Shown: piece after piece, positions 34,925-44,135 of the stretch | Position numbering within the stretch: the first letter of the stretch is position 1 | How the letters are laid out: every line of letters starts with the position of its first letter | Assembly (NCBI GenBank): GCA_963709875.1 | Contig: CAVPYB010000002.1 | Span: forward strand, 248,001 to 312,000 | Direction: 5' to 3' | Length of the DNA stretch: 64,000 nt | Origin: JAQBDA01 sp963709875 | Lineage (GTDB): Bacteria > Chloroflexota > Anaerolineae > Anaerolineales > UBA4823 | Made by a program: the position numbers and the translations under genes | Notes under the pieces: model-generated | Told to the model about the DNA's origin: nothing | Database searches by the model: none | Seen by the model: only the letters and a program-made list of their open reading frames with translations

Positions 34925-35680
34925 TTACTCTACTACCGACAGGATTGCCGATGCCAAAAATCCGAGCACGGTGAACAAGCCGACCAGCATACCGCCGTGC
35001 TCGAATGCCTCCGGCATCATCGCATCTGCCAGCATGGTCAGCATGGCGCCGGCGGCGAAGGCCTGGGCGATGTGCCCATCTGAACCCGGCATCCAGTTGA
35101 TGAGGGCATAACCCAGGCCAGCACATCCGGCTGATACCAACACCAGCATCGCCCACATCCGGAAAATGCTCCGCCGTGAGCGACCCACAGCTTGAAGATT
35201 GACGGAGCCAGCCACACCCTCCGGCAGGTTCGAGACGAACACAGCTGCCAGGAAGGCCAGGTTAACCGCCCCGCCAAGAGCCAGACTCATGCCCAGGATG
35301 ATCGATTCGGGTACGTTATCGAGCAACGTGCCGATGAATATCGCGGAGCCTGAGCCGCCTGCCTGGTCTCCGGCGATATCCTTGCGATCTGCGCCGCCGC
35401 GGCGGTCTACCAGCCAATCGCCTGCAAAAAAAGCCAGAGCGCCCAAAGCGAAAGCCAGCGCCATGCCCGGACCCACCAGCATCGACTCAGGCACCAGCTC
35501 GTAGGCGATGGCGCTGATCAGCGCCATCGCCCCAGATCCAATCCCCATGATTATGCCAATGGTGCGATTGGAGAGACCGCGGCCTGAAAGGGCAAAGCCG
35601 ATCAGCAGCGAAGTCGCTGCCAACCCGCCCCAAATGAATGCTTCCAAGATCGAGTTGCTCAATCGATGTGGTTCTCCCAA
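34925..35680 (-). CDS. ZIP-family metal transporter
   Basis: A 251-residue membrane protein with seven to eight helices and the ZIP metal-site motifs: GTLLDNVPESIILGMSLALG (helix 4, N-x-x-P-E), FVSNLPEGVAGSVNLQAVG (helix 5) and AFAAGAMLTMLADAMMPEAF. The usual His of the helix-4 HNxPEG motif is Asp-Asn here, so the metal preference may differ. It probably imports zinc or a related divalent ion. Confidence 0.85.
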   Translation of the reverse strand: MGEPHRLSNSILEAFIWGGLAATSLLIGFALSGRGLSNRTIGIIMGIGSGAMALISAIAYELVPESMLVGPGMALAFALGALAFFAGDWLVDRRGGADRKDIAGDQAGGSGSAIFIGTLLDNVPESIILGMSLALGGAVNLAFLAAVFVSNLPEGVAGSVNLQAVGRSRRSIFRMWAMLVLVSAGCAGLGYALINWMPGSDGHIAQAFAAGAMLTMLADAMMPEAFEHGGMLVGLFTVLGFLASAILSVVE

Positions 35681-35704
35681 TCCGGAACGCTGGTAAAGGT
35701 TAAG

Positions 35705-35938
35705 TTACTTCTTCCAGACATAAAAACCACATTCATTTGCTTCTCGGATGGATCCTGCTCGCATCCCACAAGGGAAGCGGACCATAGTGATATCCTCAGC
35801 ACGGGTCACCTGAATGGCTCTTGGAACCGTCCCCCTGGCAACCCAGTAGGCTTGCCGGTTTGAGCTGGCGGCAAACAACAAACCAATCAGCATCAAGCCA
35901 ACGAGAATACCCGCGATCCAGGGCCAGGCTTTGTTCAT
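35705..35938 (-). CDS. Small single-helix membrane protein
   Basis: A 77-residue protein: one N-terminal helix (WPWIAGILVGLMLIGLLFAA), then a short outside or periplasmic part with two Cys (VRFPCGMRAGSIREANECGF). It starts 12 bases after the arcA stop with AGGAGGTGTTAAA upstream, a strong ribosome site. It may be tied to arcA by position. No family recognised. Confidence 0.65.
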   Translation of the reverse strand: MNKAWPWIAGILVGLMLIGLLFAASSNRQAYWVARGTVPRAIQVTRAEDITMVRFPCGMRAGSIREANECGFYVWKK

Positions 35939-35949
35939 TTTAACACCTC

Positions 35950-37227
35950 CTATATGCCATCGCGCAAGATCGGGCAGGTCATGCAGTGACCACCACCGCG
36001 CCCCTTGCCCAGCTCGAAGCCGGCAATAGCGACCACTTCGACCCCCGCCTGACGCATCTTGCTGATAGTGAACGTGTTGCGCTCGTAGGAGACAACCACA
36101 CCAGGCTCCAATGCCACCGTGTTGTTGGCGTCATCCCACTGCTCGCGCTGCATCTGGTACTCGTCGCCGCCGGTCTCGACGATGGTCAGCTGCTTGATTT
36201 TGAGCGCATCCGCCACAGCGCCCACAAAGCTTTTCTCCTCTGTCACGTGGAAATCGCCAGATTTCTTGCCCGGGCGCAGGCTGATGGCGCGGATATTGTT
36301 GACTACCTTGGGGAAAGCGGTGGCGATATCCCGGTCCAGCAGGGTAAAGACGGTATCCAGGTGCATGTGGGCTCGATCTTTGGTCATCACCGCCACGATC
36401 ACACGTTCCGCCCCGCCCTTCTCAAATAGCGATTTGGCGACCATCTCGATCATGCGTCCCTGGGTGCGCTCGCTCATGCCAATGGCTACCGTACCGTTGC
36501 CGATCGGCTGCACATCGCCGCCTTCCATGGATGCGCGACCGAAGTCCTGGATGTTGAAGCCGCCATCCTGAGTCTGCTCCGGATACCAGAACTCGAAGCC
36601 GGCATCCTGGAACATGGGGTGGTAGCGGTAGATGGTCAGCATGTTCAGCGATTCCCGGCGGCGAGCAGGCCAGTACATCGGATTGACCGTCACACCGTTG
36701 TAGATCCAGCACGAGGGATCGCGCTGGAAGAGCGAGTTTGGTACTGGAGGCAGGACAAAATAACCCGGCTCTTCAGCCGCTGCTGCAGCGCCCAGAGAGA
36801 TCTGCTTGTACTTCGGCAGGTCGAAGCCCATTTGCTCCATCTCGCCGACGGTCAAACCACCTACCAGGTGCTTCGCCAAAACATCCGGCTGCATCTTCGC
36901 CAGGAAATCGCGTACCTCATCCACCAAAGACCAGCCGACGGTGTACTCTGATGCAACCAGCTGGATCACGTTCTTCCGACCTTCTTCGGACGCCGCCAGG
37001 GCTTCGCCAAGCAGGTCCAGATGGTAGAAGACTTCAACGCCACGGTTACGCATGGCTTTCACGAACTGGTCGTGTTCGTATTGAGCGCGCTCCACCCATA
37101 GCACATCGTCGAACAGCAGGTCATCGTGGTTGCTGGGGGTCAACCGCTTCAGGCTGAGGTCGGGACGGTGAACCATCACTTTGCGCAGCTTGCCAACTTC
37201 TGAATTGACACCAAATTTGTTGCTCAT
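35950..37227 (-). CDS. arcA: Arginine deiminase
   Basis: The 425-residue enzyme turns arginine into citrulline and ammonia, the first step of the ADI pathway. It starts FGVNSEVGKLRKVMVHRPDL and shows the family motifs: FDDVLWVERAQYEHDQF, SMEGGDVQPIGNGTVAIGMS, HLDTVFTLLDRD (catalytic His) and GRGGGHCMTCPILRDGI with the catalytic Cys. Length is normal. Transcription comes from arcC (82-base gap). With arcC and arcB it completes the pathway. Confidence 0.97.
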   Translation of the reverse strand: MSNKFGVNSEVGKLRKVMVHRPDLSLKRLTPSNHDDLLFDDVLWVERAQYEHDQFVKAMRNRGVEVFYHLDLLGEALAASEEGRKNVIQLVASEYTVGWSLVDEVRDFLAKMQPDVLAKHLVGGLTVGEMEQMGFDLPKYKQISLGAAAAAEEPGYFVLPPVPNSLFQRDPSCWIYNGVTVNPMYWPARRRESLNMLTIYRYHPMFQDAGFEFWYPEQTQDGGFNIQDFGRASMEGGDVQPIGNGTVAIGMSERTQGRMIEMVAKSLFEKGGAERVIVAVMTKDRAHMHLDTVFTLLDRDIATAFPKVVNNIRAISLRPGKKSGDFHVTEEKSFVGAVADALKIKQLTIVETGGDEYQMQREQWDDANNTVALEPGVVVSYERNTFTISKMRQAGVEVVAIAGFELGKGRGGGHCMTCPILRDGI

Positions 37228-37309
37228 TTGAATTTTCTCCTTCTTTTTCCAATAGGATCGTCAAAAAACTCTTAAGGATCTCCTGCGGATGAATTTCCTG
37301 GCATCCGCT

Positions 37310-38224
37310 TCATGCCGGATAGACATTCGTGCCTGCTTCACCTGCCACGATCTTCTCGATATCTTTCAGAGATCCAATGGCAGCCCGTTTTCCGGTCTTC
37401 TCGACAAATTGGACCGCTGCGTCCACTTTGGGTCCCATCGAGCCAGCCGGGAATGGGTAGGATCTCAATTCCTTGGGGGTCACCCGTCCCAGTTTGCGCT
37501 GTTCGGGCTTACCCCAGTCCAAGTAAACGGCTTCCACGTCGGTGGCGATCACCAACAGGTCAGCCTCGACTTCGCGCGCCAGCAGCTCAGACGCCAGGTC
37601 TTTATCGATGACAGCCTCAATTCCGGTCAGGTAGCGCTGCTTGCCTGGCTCGTACATGGTGGGGATGCCGCCGCCGCCGGTGCAGATCACGACAGTGCCT
37701 TTGTCCAGCAGCCACTTCACCGGCCGGATCTCAAATATCCGCTTGGGCAGCGGCGAGGGCACTACCCGGCGCCACTTGGCTCCATCCTGCTTGAAGACCC
37801 AGCCTTTCTCGCTTTTCAGCCGGTCGGCTTCACCTTTCTCATAAACCGGACCGACAAACTTGGTCGGATTCTGGAAAGCCGGATCGGCAGGATCGACTTC
37901 GACCATGGTCAGGATGGTGGCAAAGGGCACTTCGAATGGCAGCAGGTTGCCTAACTCCTGCTCGATCATATAGCCGATCATGCCCTCGGTCTGTGCTCCC
38001 AGCACATCCAGAGGATATGCCTCCACATCTTTGTACGCCGACGCCTGCAGCGCCAGCAGGCCCACCTGTGGACCGTTGCCGTGCGCCAGCAAGAGCTGGT
38101 GCTGTTGGGCGACCGGCGCTAATGCCTGCGCAGCGACCTGGATATTCGCCCTTTGAACATCGTGTGTCATCGGCTCGCCTCGCTTGAGCAAGGCATTGCC
38201 TCCCAGTGCGACTACTATTCTCAT
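37310..38224 (-). CDS. arcC: Carbamate kinase
   Basis: The 304-residue enzyme makes ATP from carbamoyl phosphate and ADP, the energy-yielding step of the ADI pathway. Motifs: MRIVVALGGNALLKRGEPM (start), LLLAHGNGPQVGLLALQ, VVICTGGGGIPTMY, VIDKDLASELLAREVEADLL and the ending MGPKVDAAVQFVEKTGKRA. ATG 38224 sits inside the stop of the M20 peptidase gene (ATGA), so the two are coupled. Confidence 0.97.
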   Translation of the reverse strand: MRIVVALGGNALLKRGEPMTHDVQRANIQVAAQALAPVAQQHQLLLAHGNGPQVGLLALQASAYKDVEAYPLDVLGAQTEGMIGYMIEQELGNLLPFEVPFATILTMVEVDPADPAFQNPTKFVGPVYEKGEADRLKSEKGWVFKQDGAKWRRVVPSPLPKRIFEIRPVKWLLDKGTVVICTGGGGIPTMYEPGKQRYLTGIEAVIDKDLASELLAREVEADLLVIATDVEAVYLDWGKPEQRKLGRVTPKELRSYPFPAGSMGPKVDAAVQFVEKTGKRAAIGSLKDIEKIVAGEAGTNVYPA

Positions 38225-39711
38225 GATTTGCTCCTTTCTTCGTGAAGGTTCATGTCTTTGGTGCCCCAAACCTGCATCAGTTGGGCATAAAATTTGACCA
38301 TTTTTCCCATTGCTTCGACCGGAATGCGCTCATCGATGCCATGCTCCAACCCCATAAAACTTTGATCCATCACCACGGAAGTGAACCGGTAGATATGGTC
38401 GCAAACCGGCACGAAATGCTGGCAGTCTGTGCCACCCAGCATGACGAATGGCGCAACCGGCGGGTTGTCGAACACCTGGCGGATCACTTGCTTGAGGCTC
38501 TGATACGCAGGCACATTGGTAGGCGAGACCGGTAAGGCTTCGTTATACTTGCCTTCAATAGGCTTGAACTTTACCCGTTCATCTTTGATGACTTTCTTGA
38601 CATGCCACAGCACTTCGGCGATGGTGTCGCCCGGCAGCAAACGGAAGTTGACGACCGCTTTCGCCTCGGCGGGGATGGTGTTGTCCTCCACACCGCCGTT
38701 GACGATGGTCAAAGCAGTGGTGGTGCGCATGCTGGCGTTCATCTCCGGTTTGGGAACCAGCCAGCGCTTCAATAGAGGTCCGAACAGCCAGACGTTGGCG
38801 AAGGGGATCTGGATATACAGCGGGGCGGCTCTGCCGACCCCGTGATACAGCGGTCGCAGCCGGCGCAGGTGGGACGGCATGGGGTGGGCTTCCAGGCGCG
38901 CCAGGGCACGTGCCAGGACGCCGATGGAAGTCTGCGGCGGGGGAGTTGATGAATGCCCGGGTTGTCCGTGGACAGTGAACTCCACCGTCAGGTAGCCTTT
39001 CTCGCTCACCCCCACCAGCGCGATTTCCCCGCGCACGCCGGCTACCAGACCGGCCATGATCCCGCCGCCCTCGTCGACGATGCCTGCCAGATGAATGCCC
39101 TTTTCCTTGAGCGTCTGCCCAAGAAGCTTGCAGCCATTCACGCCGCCTGTCTCTTCGTCGTGCCCCAGCCCGAACAGGATGGTGCGCTCCGGACGGTAGC
39201 CAAGCTGCAGCAGCGCTTCAGCCGCATCCATGATGCCGATCAGCTGGTTCTTGATATCCAGCGTGCCGCGCCCCCAGATGAACCCGTCGGCGATCACCCC
39301 GTCGAAGGGAGGGTAGGTCCACTCGGTAGGGTCAGCCGAGACGACGTCCTGGTGCGCCATTAGCATCACTGGCTCCAGGTCTGCGCGGCTCCCTTGCCAG
39401 GTGTAGAGCAGGCTGTAGCTGTTAATGACCTCGCGCTTCAGCTTTTTATGAACCAGCGGGTAGGTCTCCTCCAGGAACTTGTGAAGCTGGACGAAGGCTT
39501 CCGGGTCGGGTGTGCCCCCTTCGTCCAGGGGCACCGTCCGGCAGCGCACCGCCTGCGCCAGGTGCTCGGCGAGCTGCTGGTCGTCGACCGGCACACCATC
39601 GATTTTCTCGACGGTGCCTTGCGACCTCTCGAACAGAATCGTGCGCGCTACCACGATCACAGTGGTGATAACCAGTACTGCCAGGATGATGTACAGCAAT
39701 GTGGTTAGCAT
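38221..39711 (-). CDS. M20-family metallopeptidase (carboxypeptidase S/PM20D1-like)
   Basis: The 496-residue protein has an N-terminal membrane anchor (LLYIILAVLVITTVIVVA) and the M20 two-metal site: MLMAHQDVVSAD (His and Asp), WGRGTLDIKNQLIGIM (bridging Asp), GLGHDEETGG (catalytic Glu-Glu), and a distal His in MGLEHGIDERIPVEA. A dimerisation domain lies between. The resemblance to CPS/PM20D1 suggests cleavage of N-acyl amino acids or peptides. It overlaps arcC by four bases and could supply free arginine to the pathway (inference). Confidence 0.9.
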   Translation of the reverse strand: MLTTLLYIILAVLVITTVIVVARTILFERSQGTVEKIDGVPVDDQQLAEHLAQAVRCRTVPLDEGGTPDPEAFVQLHKFLEETYPLVHKKLKREVINSYSLLYTWQGSRADLEPVMLMAHQDVVSADPTEWTYPPFDGVIADGFIWGRGTLDIKNQLIGIMDAAEALLQLGYRPERTILFGLGHDEETGGVNGCKLLGQTLKEKGIHLAGIVDEGGGIMAGLVAGVRGEIALVGVSEKGYLTVEFTVHGQPGHSSTPPPQTSIGVLARALARLEAHPMPSHLRRLRPLYHGVGRAAPLYIQIPFANVWLFGPLLKRWLVPKPEMNASMRTTTALTIVNGGVEDNTIPAEAKAVVNFRLLPGDTIAEVLWHVKKVIKDERVKFKPIEGKYNEALPVSPTNVPAYQSLKQVIRQVFDNPPVAPFVMLGGTDCQHFVPVCDHIYRFTSVVMDQSFMGLEHGIDERIPVEAMGKMVKFYAQLMQVWGTKDMNLHEERSKS

Positions 39712-39840
39712 ACGGTTATTATGTGTCTCCCTTACTGCCGGAAGCGATACGTAACTTTGCCGATTTTACGCATGTCTTCGAGCAACTCCGACTCTTCTGT
39801 CGAAGTGAGGTCAAAAGTCGTCGAGTTTGATCGAAGTCCA

Positions 39841-41361
39841 TTACTTATCCTGCACAATCAATGGAGCTTGAGTCAACGGTTCCACAGGCAGCGGTTCTTC
39901 TGGCGCCAACCGCTGCACGTTAATTCCAGCGAAGCCGAAGATCATTGCGAGGATTGGATTGATAAAGTTGAAAAAACAGTAAGGAAAATAGGTAAACGTA
40001 GAAACACCTAGTGTGGCTGACATGTATGCACCGCACGAATTCCAGGGGACCAACGGCGAGGTCACCGTCCCAGAGTTTTCCACGGCAGTTGCCAGCGTTT
40101 CGGGATGCAAACCACGCTTGCGGAACTCAACCATGAACATGCGCGCCGGCAGCACAATGGCGATGTACTGGTCGCCAGCAATGATATTAAACCCGATGGA
40201 GGTTAGCATCACTGTGGCAATCGTGCCACCTACGGATTTCACCCGGCTGATGATTGGTGTGATCAACCTGCTGTTAAAACCGCCAAAATCCATCATGGCG
40301 CCGAAAGACATCGCCCCCAGGATCAACCAGACCGTCAAGAGCATGCTGCTCATGCCGCCGCCCGAGAAGAGCTTATCAATCTCTGCAACGCCCGTCGTTG
40401 CTGTAAAACCATTTGCCATGGTCATCCATACACCTTTCAGGGAGACGAGCATCACGCCAAGGTTCGGATCGTTTACGAAATTCGCAACGACCTGCGATTG
40501 AAGGATCACCGCAACCAGGGCGCCTACCAGTGTGCCGATCAGGATGGACAGGAAAGCAGGATATTTGCGGATGCCAAGCAGCAGCAAAACCAGCACGGGC
40601 AGCAAGTTCCATAAACTGATATTGTAGGCTGATGCCAGAGCCTGCAGCGCCACGTCTGTATCGATAGGTGGGATAACCACATCGCTGCTTCTGCCAATCA
40701 GGAAAAAGATGGCAAGCGTCGCCAGGTAGGCTGGTACGGTGGTCTTGGTCAGGCTGCGAATATGTGCATAAACGTTGCTGCCAACGATTTGAGGGGTTAA
40801 GATGGTGGTCTCAGACAGAGGCGTCATCAGGTCGCCAAAATACGAGCCGGAGATCACTGCTCCGGCAGCAATGGCTGTCGACAGTCCAAGTGCATTGGCC
40901 ATGCCAACGAACGCAACACCCAACGTTGCCGCAGTTGTCCAGGAGCTGCCGGTGACAATCCCGATGACCCCGGTCAGCAGGGCGGCTGCCAGGTAAAACC
41001 AGCTCGGATCGATAAATTTAATCCCGTAATACACCATGGTGGCGATCGTGCCGGACATGTTCCAGACCCCAATCAGCGCCCCGACCATCAGCAGGATCAT
41101 GATCGCGCTCATCGCCAGCGAGATGCCTTTGACGATCTCCTCACCCAGCCTCTCCCAGGAATGACCGTTTTTGTGGGCCACGATGGCGGCGACAACCGCG
41201 CTCATCAGCAGGGCGACCTGCAGTGGGCCTAGGGCTGCATCGATGCCGAACAGCACGATCGAGATCGCCAGCAGCACGATCATGAAGACCAGCGGGATCA
41301 GCGCATCCATGAGGGACGGCTCACGGATTTCCCTTTCAATTGTGGGCTGCTCATTCGTCAT
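39841..41361 (-). CDS. nhaC: NhaC-family Na+/H+ antiporter
   Basis: The 506-residue membrane protein has about eleven helices. Family stretches include GAVISGSYFGDLMTPLSETT (the conserved loop with Gly-Asp and Ser-Glu), SNVYAHIRSLTKTTVPAYLA and LVPWNSCGAYMSATLGVSTF. NhaC antiporters exchange sodium for protons; some relatives exchange malate/lactate or amino acids. In an ADI cluster, which releases ammonia and uses an ion gradient, a pH or sodium role is plausible. Confidence 0.88.
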   Translation of the reverse strand: MTNEQPTIEREIREPSLMDALIPLVFMIVLLAISIVLFGIDAALGPLQVALLMSAVVAAIVAHKNGHSWERLGEEIVKGISLAMSAIMILLMVGALIGVWNMSGTIATMVYYGIKFIDPSWFYLAAALLTGVIGIVTGSSWTTAATLGVAFVGMANALGLSTAIAAGAVISGSYFGDLMTPLSETTILTPQIVGSNVYAHIRSLTKTTVPAYLATLAIFFLIGRSSDVVIPPIDTDVALQALASAYNISLWNLLPVLVLLLLGIRKYPAFLSILIGTLVGALVAVILQSQVVANFVNDPNLGVMLVSLKGVWMTMANGFTATTGVAEIDKLFSGGGMSSMLLTVWLILGAMSFGAMMDFGGFNSRLITPIISRVKSVGGTIATVMLTSIGFNIIAGDQYIAIVLPARMFMVEFRKRGLHPETLATAVENSGTVTSPLVPWNSCGAYMSATLGVSTFTYFPYCFFNFINPILAMIFGFAGINVQRLAPEEPLPVEPLTQAPLIVQDK

Positions 41362-41419
41362 GGTTCTCTGCTCCTTCTGGTGAGGTCACATTTTCCGTCA
41401 GGGGTTTCATGGAGATGGG

Positions 41420-42205
41420 TTACTCAGCTTCCGAGAAGAACTCTTTATCTTCAGCAGCTTCTTGGGCTTCAGTCTGCACAGCATTATCCAGGTATTCGGC
41501 TTCCAGCAAGCCGGCTACAGCCAGGGTCTCAATCGCCTCGCTCACCGCAGCTTCTTCGATCAATTCAGCCACCGCCAGCGTGCGCAACACATCCGCTGCA
41601 ATGGCGGTCTTGATCGCTTCGGCCTCCTGCAGCGTGGCGAGTGTATCCAATATCGCTGCACTCTGTACTATCTGAGCCACTTCAATGGTGCGCTCTGCTT
41701 CGGCTATCATGCGCAGCTCCTCACCGACCATCACCAGCGCTTCCTGGGTGAGGAATCCCTGTGCCAATGGCACACCACCAGCGCGACGTATGGCGTCGCG
41801 CAGCGGAATCGCCCAGGTGTGCTCAAACATCAACACTCCGAAAGCCTGACCCGGCGGCAAATCTTCGACTATCTTTTTTAGTCCGGGGTAATCCAACCCA
41901 ACTGAATGGGATGCCGAGGCAAGGATATTTTCAATCGCACTGGCAGCCAGCTCGCCCGCGTTAACATTCGAGACACCCAACAGTTTGCCCACCACCTGAC
42001 CAAACTCAACCGATTCCTGCTCGGTCAAATCATTTAATTCCACGGCAGCGATTTCTCCGGTGGCTGCCTTTAGCGCTAAAAACAGGTCGATCAAGCGGAT
42101 CAGGCCGCGCCCGCGCAGGTTTGCCAGCTCTTCCAGGACCTCGCCGCGGAACTGGTCTGTGCGATCAAAACCAAAGAAAATGACTTGCACAGGTCCGACT
42201 GTCAT
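41420..42205 (-). CDS. DUF6325-like protein with a C-terminal helical repeat region
   Basis: The first 150 residues match the small protein at 47100-47540: GPVQVIFFGFDRTDQFRGEV, then RGRGLIRLIDLFLALKAATG, and a domain with AFGVLMFEHTWAIPLRDAIR. The family is DUF6325-like with unknown function. The last 95 residues are an extra Ala/Glu-rich helix with loose 25-28-residue repeats (ILDTLATLQEAEAI, VLRTLAVAELIEEA, AIETLAVAGLLEAE). The start has GGGAGGTAGCC upstream and begins three bases after the LURP-like gene. Confidence 0.7.
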   Translation of the reverse strand: MTVGPVQVIFFGFDRTDQFRGEVLEELANLRGRGLIRLIDLFLALKAATGEIAAVELNDLTEQESVEFGQVVGKLLGVSNVNAGELAASAIENILASASHSVGLDYPGLKKIVEDLPPGQAFGVLMFEHTWAIPLRDAIRRAGGVPLAQGFLTQEALVMVGEELRMIAEAERTIEVAQIVQSAAILDTLATLQEAEAIKTAIAADVLRTLAVAELIEEAAVSEAIETLAVAGLLEAEYLDNAVQTEAQEAAEDKEFFSEAE

Positions 42206-42207
42206 GG

Positions 42208-42799
42208 CTACCTCCCGTTGCTGACCATCATGTCGATGACCACCGTCACCGCCAGGATCAGGCAGTCGTCTTCGCCCTGCATCACATCCACCACGTACTG
42301 GTCGCGACCGATCCAGGAGAACTGCTTGGAGATTTTCGCCACCGGTCTGCCGCCGCGGGTGATATCGTACTGCGCCCAGATGACCTTGCCCATAGTGGTC
42401 ATGTCTTGCCCACCGGGGATTTCGATGGTGAACCGCTCACGCAGTGGGTCGATGATCGCATTATGCACCTTAGCGGCTAAACTTCCGTCCGGACGGAGGA
42501 TGTCGAAAGATTTCGCGGATGCGGATGACCCTTTCATCCAGCTTATACAGCAGATTGCCCGGCAGGTCGCGGAACTTCAACGATTCCTTGACTAAGCGTA
42601 CTTTGCCATCGATCTTGAAGACCGGTTGACCGGCGGCATTGTTGATTGTAAAATCCTGTCCCAGGGCGAAGATGCGCTGGCGCATGATATAGCGGTTGAC
42701 ACCGCCGGGGGGTTGCGTTCTTGTCGTTGATCCACCGGCAGCAGTCGCAGGTCCGATCATTCTGCTTGTTCTTGCCAGACCACCACCTCTACGCAACAT
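42208..42799 (-). CDS. LURP-one-related protein, copy 1 (frameshifted)
   Basis: The N-terminal part has YIMRQRIFALGQDFTINNAA, then GQPVFKIDGKVRLVKESLKF, and the second part, in another frame, has FDILRPDGSLAAKV, ERFTIEIPGGQD and WIGRDQYVVDVMQGEDDCLI. Together they form the 12-stranded LURP-one/Tubby-like fold. Removing one base near 42505 restores about 196 residues. It matches the intact copy at 48725-49273. The family may bind lipids or act at membranes; the exact role is unknown. Confidence 0.78.
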
Positions 42800-42826
42800 A
42801 TATACTGCTCCTTTCGTTTAGTCCGT

Positions 42827-42965
42827 TTATCGGGTAAGCTCGTAAATGGCATGCGCATAGATTTCCATTGCTTTGTACAATTCCTCGAGCACTGCTCGCT
42901 CGTTGACTTGGTGCTCGGTCAGCTCCTGAACTTCACCGACTTCAGCGTATCCGGGGTGCCTGCTG
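42827..42965 (-). pseudogene. C-terminal remnant of an M20-type peptidase
   Basis: The minus strand reads PGYAEVGEVQELTEHQVNER, then AVLEELYKAMEIYAHAIYEL and a stop at 42827. This fits the last helices of M20 dipeptidases (NER followed by a helix). No other part of the gene is present. Such a peptidase may once have stood between the arcB and LURP genes. Confidence 0.45.
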
Positions 42966-43021
42966 GGCTGCGAGATGGGAGTTTATGGTTTCGAGCATGG
43001 TTAGCCTCACCATTGCCGGTT

Positions 43022-43083
43022 AGGTGCGACGCACGGCAACCTTTGGTTGGGCAACCTTCGGTTGCTTAAAGTGCGTCGCACCT
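43022..43083. terminator. Large hairpin downstream of arcB
   Basis: Perfect 13-bp stem AGGTGCGACGCAC (43022-43034) / GTGCGTCGCACCT (43071-43083) around an inner repeated hairpin (GGCAACC...GGTTGC). It lies 10 bases after the arcB stop. It could end or stabilise the arcB message. Confidence 0.6.
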
Positions 43084-43092
43084 GTCGTATGA

Positions 43093-44094
43093 CTAGTCTC
43101 CTAACGTGGCGACCATGATCGCCTTGATGGTGTGCATGCGGTTCTCCGCCTGGGCGAAGACGATCGACATCTCGGACTCGAACACTTCTTCGCTCACTTC
43201 CAGGCTCTCCAGTCCGGTCTTTTCGTAGATGTCCGCACCGACCTTGGTCTCGCGGTTGTGGAAAGCCGGCAGGCAGTGCATGAACTTGACCTTGGGGTTG
43301 CCGGTCTTCTTGACCGCCTCCATGTTGACCTGGTAGGGCTTGAGCAGCTTGATGCGCTCGTCCCACACCTCTTTGGGCTCACCCATCGAGACCCACACAT
43401 CGGTGTACAGGTAGTCGACACCCTTGACACCTTCGTCAACGCTCTCGGTCAGGGTCAGGCGGGCGCCGGTCTCCTTGGCGATCTCGCGGCAGGTCTTCAC
43501 CAGGCTCTCTTCCGGCCACAGCGCTTTGGGAGAGCACAGGCGCACGTCCATACCCAGCTTACAGCCGGTCACCATCAGCGAGTTGCCCATGTTGTTGCGG
43601 GCATCGCCCAGGTAGCAGTAAGCGATCTCGTGCAGGTGCTTGTCGCTGTGCTCCATCATGGTCAGGATGTCGCAGATCATCTGGGTGGGATGGAACTGGT
43701 CGGTCAGACCGTTCCACACCGGCACGCCGGCGTATTCGGCCAGGATTTCCACCAGCTCCTGCCCGAAGCCGCGGTATTCGATGCCATCATACATGCGCCC
43801 TAGCACCCGGGCAGTATCCTTCATCGACTCCTTGTGCCCGATCTGCGAGCCGCTTGGACCCAGGTAGGTGACGTTGGCGCCCTGGTCGTAGGCTGCCACC
43901 TCGAAAGCACAGCGCGTGCGGGTGGAGGTCTTTTCGAAGATCAGGGCGATGTTCTTGCCCTTCAGCCGGGGCTGCTCATAGCCGCCGTACTTGGCAGCTT
44001 TCAAGTCAGCGGAGAGCTTGAGCAGGAACTTGAGCTCTTCGGGGGTGAGGTCGAGCTCTTTGACAAAGCTTCGGTTGCGTAAATTGAATGCCAT
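43093..44094 (-). CDS. arcB: Ornithine carbamoyltransferase (catabolic, ADI pathway)
   Basis: The 333-residue enzyme shows EKTSTRTRCAFEVAAYDQGA (STRTR carbamoyl-phosphate loop), NGLTDQFHPTQMICDILTMM (FHPTQ), SLMVTGCKLGMDVRL and KFMHCLPAFHNRE (HCLP, ornithine site). It phosphorolyses citrulline to ornithine and carbamoyl phosphate, feeding arcC. The symbol arcB rather than argF is chosen from its place beside arcA and arcC. ATG 44094 follows AGGAGAAGTAAAA. Confidence 0.95.
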   Translation of the reverse strand: MAFNLRNRSFVKELDLTPEELKFLLKLSADLKAAKYGGYEQPRLKGKNIALIFEKTSTRTRCAFEVAAYDQGANVTYLGPSGSQIGHKESMKDTARVLGRMYDGIEYRGFGQELVEILAEYAGVPVWNGLTDQFHPTQMICDILTMMEHSDKHLHEIAYCYLGDARNNMGNSLMVTGCKLGMDVRLCSPKALWPEESLVKTCREIAKETGARLTLTESVDEGVKGVDYLYTDVWVSMGEPKEVWDERIKLLKPYQVNMEAVKKTGNPKVKFMHCLPAFHNRETKVGADIYEKTGLESLEVSEEVFESEMSIVFAQAENRMHTIKAIMVATLGD

Positions 44095-44135
44095 TTTTAC
44101 TTCTCCTTGTTCGATAAACTGTTATCTGCTGTGCA

